Shown here: in pieces, positions 36,158-48,100 of the stretch
How the letters are laid out: each line of letters begins with the position of its first letter
How positions within the stretch are numbered: the stretch's first letter is position 1
From: Nereocystis luetkeana
Taxonomy: Eukaryota > Sar > Phaeophyceae > Laminariales > Laminariaceae
DNA: 64,000 nucleotides
Assembly: GCA_031213475.1 (NCBI GenBank)
Contig: JARUPZ010000035.1
Location: 2,269,453 to 2,333,452, forward strand
Direction of reading: 5' to 3'
Translations under genes and position numbers: made by a program
The notes under the pieces: generated by a model
Database searches by the model: none
What the model was told of the DNA's origin: nothing
Seen by the model: the letters and a program-made list of their open reading frames with translations, nothing else

Positions 36158-39100
36158 TCAGTCAGCACCCCGCTTCGTGCGCTTCCCTTCCTTTCTCTTC
36201 TTACCACCGCCTACAGCAACCGTGCTTCTTCCCGCTCGCCTCCCCCCTCTCCCCCCCGACCCCCTCCGCGATACGCCTCCTCCAGAGCGACGTCTCGCCC
36301 ACCACCCTGTCCCATTCTCCACCAAAAACACCAGCGCTGTGTCGGCAGCTAGAACCAATACCAGGGGCATGCGGAGCCCTTCCGGGAACGGAGCAAGCTG
36401 CAGCCAAGCCTCGAGGGAGGGCGCGAGGCCGGAAGCCGCTACCGCGAGGGAAGCGTAAGCTCCGAGGACGATGTACCACATGGGACGGTTCTCCCGGAGG
36501 GACTGCATGAAGGGGTGTCCCGTGTAGTTCGCCGCGAAGGTATTTACCTGACCAGGAGAGCGTGGCAGGGAAGGAGGAAGGGAGGAGGGAGACATTTTCG
36601 GAGAAGAAGGAGGAGGAGATGGGGGCGGGGGAAGGGAGAGACGGAGGGAGGGAGGGAGGGATGATTTGTCGGAGAATATGGGGAAGGAGGAGGAAGTGGA
36701 GGCGAGGGTATATATGCACGGCGGGGCGCGGTAAACCAAGAGGCGACACACAAGAACGAGGAGCGAGGAGCTACGAGGGGTTGAAAGCACAAACGCTTTT
36801 CGTAAGTATCCGTCTCCCCTCCGCCCCCCCGGGTGCCTCAGACCCCCCGGTGGGGCAGCGACAATGAACGGCAGAGACAAATATACCATCTGCTCCGCCC
36901 TCCCCCCCCCCCCCCGCCCCCCCTACCCCTCATCTCCTTCCAAGTCGCCTGTCCACACAGACAAGTCACGCCCGAGACCCAACCACCCCACCCACCCACC
37001 TACCCACTCACTATCCCAACTAACCCAACAACCCAACCACCCCACCCAACCCACCTACCCACTCACTATCCCCCCCCCCCACACACACCCGCTCACCCTC
37101 CTCCCTCACAACCGCCTGCCCACACGGAAAACCGACGCGCGAGACCCACCGACCAACCCCATCAGCCCACCCTCCCACCCACCTGCATGACCGACGACAA
37201 GAGAAACACCGCCGAGTTGAACGTGTTGGGTCGGAACGGCCCGTCCGGCACCACAGAGGGGTCCTCCGGGTTAACGTGCCCCTCGCAGAGCCGCGTTGTC
37301 GCCAGGAGGGCAAAGAGGTGGGCCGAGAACTGGCCCAGCACCGACAAGCAGGCCTGCGCACAAAAAATGCGAGCGGGGGGGCGCTCGGCGGACAGGCGGC
37401 GGAGAGGGGTCGACCGGCTCGCGCAGTAGAAGAAAGCCGACACGACCAGTCCGAGGACAGTCATCTGGCCGTCTCCCTGCTTGACACCCTTTAGGTACAG
37501 CGCCGACAGCATGTAGGCCGAGGTGAGGCAGTTGAGAGCCAGAACCTGACGGCAAAGGGAGGCAAGGAGGGATCGAGGTGAGCAAGAAAGGGAAGGTGAG
37601 GCACAGAAACGGAAATCACGCGGACAACGGCCGTTTAGGCGCCCCATGGTTTACTCAGGCGCATGATGTGGCCTCCAGTGCGCGGACTCTTGAAAAAGAG
37701 GTGTGTTTGGACGTAACAACATGCCCTACACCCTAGCAAAGGATCGAGGACCTTGCTGTCTACGCGTGCACTCGTGAGGCACACACGCAGCTAAAAATAG
37801 GCCGTCTCAACCTCAGTAGGAAGGGAACGACCACACAGCCACGAACGGCGGGTTTCTTCCCAGTGTTTTTCCTCCCTCACCTTGTAAACTTGGAGAGTAG
37901 TGACCAGCGTGCATCTCCCCTGCCGTACGACCGCAAGCACGCACCCTACCGAGGTGGTCTTGGAGGTGAAGGGGGACGCGATAGATGCGTCCCCTAGCTT
38001 AACTAGCGCCGGGTCGAGGTCCTGCTCCTCGATCTCCCGCGAGGCCAGCATCCTGCTCTGCTTCGCCTCCGACATGCGGTGGCTCTTGCGCCTACGCCCG
38101 CCCCCACCCTCGGCATCACCATCCCCGGCCGCGGCAAGGCCGTCCCGCTCAGCCCGCCTCTGCTCCCCCCCGATAAACGCCTCCAGACGCTTTTCAAGCT
38201 CGGGAGAGTTGACGATGGAGATCCCTACGTGCGCACGGCGGAGTGCCCCGACGTCGTTGGTTCCGTCGCCGCACATCACGGTTGTTCGCCCCGTGGCGTT
38301 CAGCTCGCCAACGATCAACTCCTTCTGGGCCGGCGACACGCGGGCGAAGACGGTCACGTGAGAGCAGAGGGCAGAGAGCGGGGTGTGCGCCACCGCCGCC
38401 GGCGGCGCTGTTGCAGTAGCCACCGACGCGTTTCGGTCTTGGCCTACCACGGCGGTGGCTGCTACCTTAGGGTCCGCGCTCGCATCGTGGAGGGCAAGCG
38501 TCATCGCCGCGACGTGAGGCAGCACATCCCCGGTGACGCACAGGGCGTGGCGTTCGGCCAGGGCAGCGAGGCCGCCAACATCGAAGGGGATGGCCCCGCC
38601 GCCATCGCTCGTGGTACCGCCGCCGCTCTTGACGCCCTGGTCACCGTTGGGGTTCTGTCCGCCGCCGACGCTCGCCGTCTCCGCCAAGCCTCCCGCGAGG
38701 GGTACCCAGCAGAGAGATGCCGCCAGGGATCCGTCCGTCGTCGCGAGGAGGCCTTCCGCCTCCACCTTCTTGGGATCGGTGCACCCGTCGCCGTTATTTT
38801 TGGCTCCACCGCCGCCACCGCTGTCGCCCTTCCATGCACCTCGGTCTACCAACGACAGGGCTAGCGTCCTGGAAGGCGGGTGGTCGATCATCCCCACCTG
38901 CCTCGCCACGTCGGCTGCGGTCAGCGCCCCGTCGCCGGTGATCATCGCCACGGCGTGGCTCGACTCCCGCAGCTCTCGCACGACGTACGGCGCGTCTGGC
39001 TTTATAGGGCAGCCGAGGACCAGGAAACCCCCGAACCGTAGGCCCTCCTCGGCCGAGGCGCGGGACATCCGCCGACAGGCCGCCACGTCCACCGCGGGCT

Positions 39101-42100
39101 CGAGCGCGCGGTACGCCAGCGCCAGTACCCGCGACCCCTGTCCCATGTGGTGCAGGAATGTCGAGCGGTAGTTGGGCGGCGCGTCCAACAGCAGGGGCTC
39201 CAGCGACTCCGGGGCGCCCTTCGCCACGATCCAGATGCGGTCATGAAACGCCGGAATGCCGCCGCCGCCGCTTGCTACACCCTTCCGATCTCCCGCGGGG
39301 GCGGGGGCGGGGGCCGCGATTCCCGTCGTTCCAGCCGCGAGGTGGACTGCTGTGCACATCCTTCGCAGCGACGGGTCGAATGACCAGGAGTGCGCCAGCT
39401 GAAGCGGTCTCAAGGCGGCGTCAGGCCCGCTGCCGCCGCGGCTCGCCGCGCCTGAATCATTACCCGCCGCCGCCGCCGCCGATTGCCGATCGCGTTCTCT
39501 GCTTAACGCTCTCGTTGCCCTCGCGGAAGCCTTTGGCATGACAAGACCCCCCCTGAGGCAGGCCCAGCCGAGGCCTTTGAGGGTTGCCACCTCCACCGAG
39601 TCCCCGATAAGCGTCCCGTTAAGCGTCGCCAAAGAATGGCATCCGGCCAGGATACGCGTGGGCACCTCGCCCAACTCGGCCACAGGCACCGCCACCGTAG
39701 CCGGCTTCGGGGAGGCCTCTTTCCCGTTCCCGCCCCCCTCCCCCGCCCCCGCCCCCGCCCCGCCTTCGCCGGGACCGTTGCTTCCAGGCGCCCCCGCGAC
39801 GCCCTTCATGACGAGGTTGTCGGAGGTGAGAGTCCCGGTCTTGTCGAAGCAGCAGACGTCGACCTTCCCGGCGAGGGGAATACGGAAGGGCTCCGTGCAG
39901 AAGATGAGCGACTGCGTGAGCGCCGTGAGGGAGTTCATCACCGCGAGGCTAAGCTCAATCGGCAGCTCGGGGGGGATCACGCTCGTGAGGATCATGATGC
40001 AGTGGAGCACGAGCTTGAACGGGTTGCGGGTCTCGTCCGCGAGGCCCTACCGGCGAAAAATGCGAACAACGGACGAACAGGAGGATGAACGGACGAGATG
40101 GCAACGGGCGAGTTGGCCTGGAGCTTGAGCGACAAACAAAGAGAAAGCCTTGCCAGAGCTGCAGACGACGCAACGGCAATCTTGCGCATGTTTTGCCCAA
40201 TTTGCAAGAACGACGGAGAGCGTTCAACGAGAGCGCCACAGTAGGCCATACATGACTGCGTCCGACATGTCACCGTCGGTGGTTTCCAACGGAGACTAAC
40301 AGACTAGCATCGTGCCGTTAGTAAGTAGGAAAGGAATGCCGAGGGGGTGTAAACCTGTGCCATACGCGCGCACGCTGGCGCGATACTGCAAACGCGACAC
40401 GTCGCGCAGCGTCCACTGAAAAACGCGTTCTACTGCTGCAGGAATGACCAACTCTTAGCCATGAGCAGTAGGTTGTCTCCGAAATGTCGAGTGCCATTCG
40501 TGAGGGGTTTATGCTTGGACGCGCACGCACGGGCAGAAGAAAAAATACTGCTCGAACGGCCACCCCCTACGCGCTTCGCTATGCACCAACGGGTACTACC
40601 CACCAACCCACCACCAGCTACACGCAGTCCACGAGTCGCTACCCACTACCCACTATTCGCTATCCGCCACCCACTACCCACTCCCCATTAACCGCTACCC
40701 ACGATTCACTGCCCGCTACCCGGAATCCAGGACCCACTACACGCTACCCACTATCCGCTACCCGCTACACGCTACCCACTACCCGCTACCCGCTACCTAC
40801 TCCTCATCACCCGCTACCCACGATTCACTGCCCGCTACCCAAAATCCAGGACCCAGTACACGCTACCAACTACCAGCTACCCGCTACCCGCTACCCGCTC
40901 AATCTTCTCACCTCGGCGAGGACGAAGGCCGACGCGACCGCCGCAAAGACGAGAAGAATGAAAATAAACACCCCCGTCTCCCAGTCGCTCCCCGCGGCCA
41001 CCCTTTTCGTCGCGAACAGGATGGTCTTCATCAGCTGCCCTTGGCTCGTCTCGAAGCCGGTGCGGAGCACCACGCAGGGACACCCCTTATCCGGAGGAGG
41101 CGGAAGGCCCGCCAAAGGGGAAGCCCCTTGCCCGCCTTGCTCTCCGCCTGCTTCTCTACTCGTACCGTCGCCAGCGCCGTCGCCAACACCGCCGTCTTCA
41201 TCAGCGTGCTGCAGCACCTGTGAACATCCCACCAGGGGTACGTTGTGCGGGAAGCCAAAACAAAAACACGGAAACAAAACGAAAGGAAGAAAACAATAAA
41301 CGACGAGACCCACCAGGGTTTCGGAAAAGCAAGGCGACCCGACCTGGCGGTGTCGGGGAAGGCGGTATACTTACATGGAGTATATGATACTTGTGGTGCT
41401 GCACGCTCTTCATTTGAGGCATGCCTACTTATAGAGGGTTGTTAACACCACCGTTCTCGTGTTGTGTTTTTCGTCGCTATACGCGCGTCGCACAACAACG
41501 CCTATGCTATCAAAAACCTGACCATACCTTGGTGCCGCTAAAAACGATGTGCTTCCGGAGGGGCGAGTCGGTCCCGTTCTCCACCCTCACCCACGCGTCC
41601 CCGCTCCCCCCCGCCGACAAAAGCGAGGTTTTCGCCTGCGGCACGCTCTCCCCCGTCAGCATGGCCTCATTCACCACGCAACTTCCTCGCATCAGCAGCA
41701 GATCGAACGGGGACAGAGCCTCCTCGTCCCCTACCTCCCCACCGCCCCCTCCGTCGCCCGACACGATGTCCATCCCCATGTGACCCCCCACAGCAAGCCC
41801 ACCACCTCCGCCCCTCATTCCCATTGGAAACCCATACTGCCCTCTCCCTCTGCCTCCCCCTCCCCGGCCCCTCCCGGCGCGCCGCTGAGCCTCTCGCATA
41901 GCGCTCGCGACGGTCTGCGGTCGCGCCACGAGAGACACCACCTCTCCCGGAGACACCGCCTCCGAGGAGACGCGCCGCCAGCGCCCGGCACGGAGCACGT
42001 ACACCACGGTGGGCTCGCGGCGCATGGAGCGGAGCATCTCCAGGTTCTTTTGCCGCTGCACACACAGCAAGGCCTCGAAAAGCACGAGCATCACGAGGGT

Positions 42101-45100
42101 GAAGAGGGAGTAGTACCAGTAACCGTCCAGGCTCCACAGGGCCACGCAGAGGATCTGCGACGGGAGTAGGCGTTGGGAGAGAGGGGGGTAGGGGGGGGGG
42201 GGGAGGCGGGAGGGGGATGGGAAAGGGTTAACTCTGTTCGTATTCGTACAACACCGATTGTTTCTGGATGCTGCATATACCGCTGCTGTTTCTGACCAAA
42301 TAGAGAGTGGACTGCTGTAGCCGTGTTTGTAAATTGAGGAAGACGGCCACTGCATGATGTATGCATCATACGAAAAAAAAAAAAAACGGCTGGAGTGTCG
42401 TTTCGGATGTATGCCGGCAGCGACGGAGATTCGTCCTTCGGTTGCCTGAAGCTAGGCTAGACACTGGAACACGGCCAACCATGAGAGCCAAAGAGTACTA
42501 TTACGGGGGACCATAGTTAATAGGACCAAATATTGTTAGTAAAAATGGTCAAATATATACGTTTTTATGTGCACCATGGGTCCTATCAACTATGGCCCTC
42601 CGTAATAATAAGAGTACGAAGGGGCACGTTCCACCACAGACGCTAGGTACGACGTTTTTTTTTCTCGTCCATAACCCGTTTCTTGTCCCCCCATACACTA
42701 GATAGTAGCGAGGAAACGATCACTATCCTACAGTAGGAGATAGACGGTGGCCACAGGCGGCGAAACAGGAAGGAAAAGAAAATAGCAAAAAAAAATATAC
42801 CAGGTACCTGGTATGTAGTATGGAGCAAGAGTAATGAGCGCTCAACTGTTGGAGGTGTTTCTATTAGGAGTAGTTACGGTGCTCCCTCCGCATTGAAAGG
42901 GATGCGTGTTCAATGGTCAAGTGACCAAGGCAAGCAACAAATGAGTACCCGAACGCCCCCTCCCCCCCCCCGTCTATGGTCATACGGCTACGCCCATGCA
43001 TGGCATCGAGTACCCCCCCCCCCCCCCTCCCCGGCCTCCTTTTCCCTAACTCGATCGCCACCTGAAACACAAAGAACGGAGCAACAGCGTGCTCCGCGAA
43101 GAGCGTCATGAACGCGGGCATGGGGATGTCCAAAACGTTGGGACCCCAGCGTTCCGTCGCGACCGCCACCGCCGTCTCGTCCCTCAGTCCCCGGCACCCC
43201 AGGTAGGCCCTGAACGACCCCTCCGATGGGAACTCCAGCCTCACGAACCCCCCTTTGTTCCCGCCGTTGCTCAGGACGAACTTGGTCTGCTGGAAGACGA
43301 ACCAGAGCTCTGGGAGGGCGAACGCCTGTCCCGCTATCTGAGGAGGGGGCAATTTAGCCGCGAACCATCGGAGGCAAAACACGTTCGCAGCCGGTGTACG
43401 AAGAAGAAAAGTGGGAAGAAGAAGGGGGCTCCAAAACACTGCTACTGCTGTACTGCTGCGCTCGTGTATTTCGAAGATAGAGTTCTTACAAGTACGTGCG
43501 CAGCGTGGGACAATTTTTGCGGTAGCGAAAAGGTTAGCAACCCATTTTGTTTGTATGGATGTGCACCAATATAGTTTTCTTCTCCGGGATGCTTTTACGT
43601 CTCCTCTCCTCCGGTCGTCGGTCTTTTCTAGCGCTCTAGGCCGCGGGGCACGCCGGCGGCTCGCGAGTACGCCACGCCGTAAGTGTGGGTCCCGGCCGGG
43701 CTCCGTGGCGCATGCTCTGGGCGCTCAAAGTCGCGAAATCTGGCGACTAATTGCCGGGCGGGCCTCCGGTTGTCGGTCTTTTCTAGCGCTCTAGGCCGCG
43801 GGGCACGCCGGCGGCTCGCGAGTACGCCACGCCGTAAGTGTGGGTCCCGGCCGGGCTCCGTGGCGCATGCTCTGGGCGCTCAAAGTCGCGAAATCTGGCG
43901 ACCAATTGCCGGGAGGGCTTCCACCCAGCTAGAGCCAAGCAGGCCCATGGAAACCCCGAGCTGATATTTTGTTATTTTTCCATGTCTTCACCACTACTGC
44001 TTGCTGCTTTTTCTCAAGTACCGTAGCAGCCCTCAAAGGTTAGGCAGCCGCGGCACAACAGCAGCACTAGGAGAGTTTCCCCTTAGTGACAGCCACGAAC
44101 GATGCTCCTGCGTGTGTATGTGTGAGCGTGCGTGTGCGTGTGTGTATCGTACAGCGACAGGAAACGGGAGGTCAGGTGCAAATCCAGCTATTAATATTTG
44201 TTTTCGCCATCACGCGATGATATCTATCTGCTTCTGCTCTGTACTTGTGTAGACATCACCCTGCTGATACAAACTCTAGTTTTGACGTTGTAGCACCCAT
44301 GGTTACAGGCAGGAGTAGCCGTACTTCATATTCCGGGGGGCCATAGTAAATGGGACCAAATACTGTCAGTAAAAATAGGGAAATATACAGATTTTGGTGC
44401 GTACCGTAGGTCCTGTTTTTTATGGCTTCCCGTAATAGTATAAATTTCATGACACAACTACGAACGGTGCTACTACGTGTTGTGTTCTTGTGCGTGTGTG
44501 CGCTTCGGTCGGCGTGGACGATTCCAAGCCGAACCTTCCTCTGGATTTCAAAAGCCCCCGCGCAGTGCAGCAACGGTACAGCATCAACCGCAGTCACATC
44601 GATCCGTACAACACCGGCGAACCCCACACAGGCTCATACGAATACATGGGAACACCTCTGTTCTCCCTTTTCAATTTGCGACACGCCCGGGATCACAAGT
44701 CAACCACATCCCGAAGGGAAAACGTTTAGTGCACATCAGATATACGCCGCCCTAGACGGAAACATAATCTCCATTGGGACTATGAAGTTAATATTCAAGC
44801 GAGGACTACATTCCTGGCGACGGGGATACTAGGTATATGGCTCGATTTGCACTTGCATGATCGCCGCGGTACGACTCTGTCCGGAAAAGTAAGCACCGTT
44901 TGGGTATTCGTCTTCATACCCAAACGATCGCCATGTTTACGGAGATGTGCGTCACTTTGTGCGCCTCGGGGGGGAGAGGTGCTGGATAACATGCCCACCG
45001 CGGCATCCATCTCCGATGTGGCATGCATGCCCACATGTCTTCGCTCACGAAACGCACCTATCTATCCCCCTCCCTTCACTATGTGGGGTCCCCTACCTTA

Positions 45101-48100
45101 GTGTTGTACTGTACACCACACTCGTACAGAACGCCTTTTCTGATACAAACTCTCCGCTACAGCCGCAGGTCCAGGAAAATACTCCGACACAAGCAAAAAG
45201 CATCGGTACGTACAGCAGACCACCAATCGCTGCAAACAACAGCAGTCCAGCGACACGCTGCGATCATACAAAATTCGTACACTATATAGACGCAACCGGG
45301 ATACCATATATCATACCTCGAGCGTGCTTCCTACTCCCGAATCCCGCTTGCCGACGTCAGCGCCAAGCTTGCTCATGCTGCTGCTTCGTCGCTGGAGAGG
45401 AACGAGCGCCGCTGCTCCGCAGTGCTTCGCAGGCACAACGAGCACGCTCTGTTTTTTTTTTTTTTTTTTTTGGGGGGGGGGGGGGGCAAGCGGAGGTTCA
45501 ACAGCAAAAAGCGGCAGCACGGCAAGGGTTGGGTGTGTGGTCGGTGAGAGAACGGTCGGGTGGAAGAACCGGTTATTGGACGCGTCGGGGGTTTCGATGT
45601 TTGAACTTCGGGGCGGCAAAAAAGGAGGTATCTCACGCTGGTTGTGCGTAATGCATAGTGTCAAAGCGGTGCGGCGAGGGCTAGAGACGGCCAAGGCGCC
45701 ACATACTGTATGAAACAAAGGTGACCATCAATTAGACGCAGTGCTATAGCCGTACCCACAGCAGTTTGGGGACACATTAGTCGGAAGGTGAGTCAGCAAA
45801 AAAACTGTATTAATAGCAGTTGTACACCTGGCACGTACAACATTTGCATATATTCGGTTGTTTTTTTTTCCCTCCAGCGGATTGGTAAAAATGTAAGCTT
45901 AACCCTTTGAGTACTGCACTGTCCAAAATAATGTACGAATCTAACTATTACGGGGGACCATAGTTAATAGGACCGACGGTACCCACAAAAAACTATATAT
46001 TTACCTGTTTTCACTAAAAACATTTGGTCCTATTTACTATGGTCCCCCGTAATATATAATTCCAAGAAATTTTGCCCCAACGGTTCCCGAAACGGGAATG
46101 CAGTCCTTGAGGGGTTAAGCTCGCCACACATCAAAATCTAAGATACGTGCCGTGTGTCAATTTAACCACTGCGGCGTCGTTCTTTCGTTGCATCCGGCAA
46201 TACATGCGGAACTTTGAGAGTGTGTGTACTCTTTCTTGCCCTACTTTATGTACATTACGTACGTTGTATACGTGTAGTCGTAGTCTTGCAGTACTTGTTT
46301 CCAGGCACACGTGTTCCGCCGCCGCCGCCGCCGCCGCCGCTTGCACGACACGGCAAAACGCACCATGTAACTCCTCTGGCTGGGAATATACCCTCCGTTT
46401 GACGTTCATATTACGATCCAACACGTGGATTATATTCTCGGTCAGAGTGATACAGGAGTATATGGGCCCGCCAAGAAGAAACGCCTGCTTATTATTACTA
46501 ACAGCATGAGCAGGCTTTGGGACCTTGTTGTGACATCATCCTTGAATAACCTTGAGAAAACGCTATTCTATAGGATTTAGTGTGGCGCTCGCCGCTCAAA
46601 GACGATTCCTTAAATCCAGTTTTCTTAGGCAGTGACCCACAAAGTGCGAGCCTCATGTTCTTAATATTAATATGTTTTTTCCTACCGGGTACCAGGTATT
46701 CGTTATTCGTGGGCCTATACTGCTGCTGTACTTAGGCCTGTTCTTATGCAGTCGGAAACATGGATTGAAAAAGCCGGTTGCCGATCGGAGACAAAAATTG
46801 GCATTCTTATGCAGTTGAAAATGCGCTTTTTCAATCCAACATTTTTCGATTATGATTTCCAATTGGACCAAGACAGTCGAAAAAACTGAGATTTTCGATC
46901 CAACTCGCCGGTCGGATTCATGCGTCGGGAATGTTAGAAAGTCCAGCCGCATACTCGTACGAGTATCACACACCCACACAACAACTCACGGTTAATGTGA
47001 GAACAACAACAACAACAACAACATCGGCGACGCTGGCTTGGCTGCTGTCACTTCTGCAGCTGCTCGGCTCGAGTCAGCGTGATATATCCTCATCTATGTC
47101 GGTCAGCAGCACGTGACAGCACCCGATGGCCGCAGTGTTGCGGTATCGATGATGACCTTTTGCCAACTGCTGCGCTGGCTGTAGCTTTGGCGACTGTCGA
47201 AGAAACCCAGCGTCTTGATGGCCTCGAGGACGAGATGGAGGAGAACGCCCCGCGTGTGAAGCTCACACGCTGCTCGAGGAAGAAGGGAGACATCAGCATG
47301 TATGCCTGCAGGAGGATGAAGACCTCTCTGACCCCACGAGAATTACGGCGAAGCAGTTTCGAACCGACTTCCGTCTACCCTACCCTTTTTTCTCGGTGCT
47401 ACAGCAGCGGTCAAGCTACACACACTCACTCACTTACATCAAGCGTCTCCTGGTCTCCAGAAAAAAACACAAAAACTGTACGTTCGATCCGACGGACGAT
47501 AAGAAGGGTGGCTATTCGCAATCCAGCCGGAAAAAATAACCGATCGGGAAACCGGCTTTTTCAATCCATGTTTCCGACTGCACAAGAAGTGGCCTTACGA
47601 CAAAATAATACGTGTGCCCCGCAATGGTTTGACAAGCCCATGAACTAAAGGGAAGCGCGTGCCCTTCTCCGTCGCGTGAACTCAGCCGTTGTGCACGTGT
47701 CAATGGTGCCAGCACCGCAATCGTCTTCTCAGGCCAGGCGAGAGCAAGAACGTTGCAGGAGGTACACACGAGCACGTATCCATCGGTACTGCTGCCGCTG
47801 CTGCTGCTGTGACGGGTACAAGCAAGGGCCTAGACTTCGGAAGTGCAGCAGTAATAATACGAAGTGTTGCACAACAAGTCAGTCCTTCGCCGGCCTCGAG
47901 CCTCCGCAGACTCGCACGTCTACACAACACGTGCGTCTTTTTAGATACCACTGGACCACAGCAGCAGTTGCCGTTTCCCTCACTTCAAGCTGTGCAGGGG
48001 GTACCGACGTCGCGAAGGCCTCATCATCGAAACTCGAAACATGTTGCAGGTTGGGCCGCTTTCACGTGGGCGCAAAACTTGTTACATTCTGGTAGGTTTC

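Noticed and set aside
44540..44630. Minus-strand VDAVPLLHCAGAFEI as the missing P5A exon
   Set aside because: Loosely resembles the expected V..VP..H.G..E pattern, but there is no acceptor AG upstream and no good donor downstream, and the frame would add unrelated residues.
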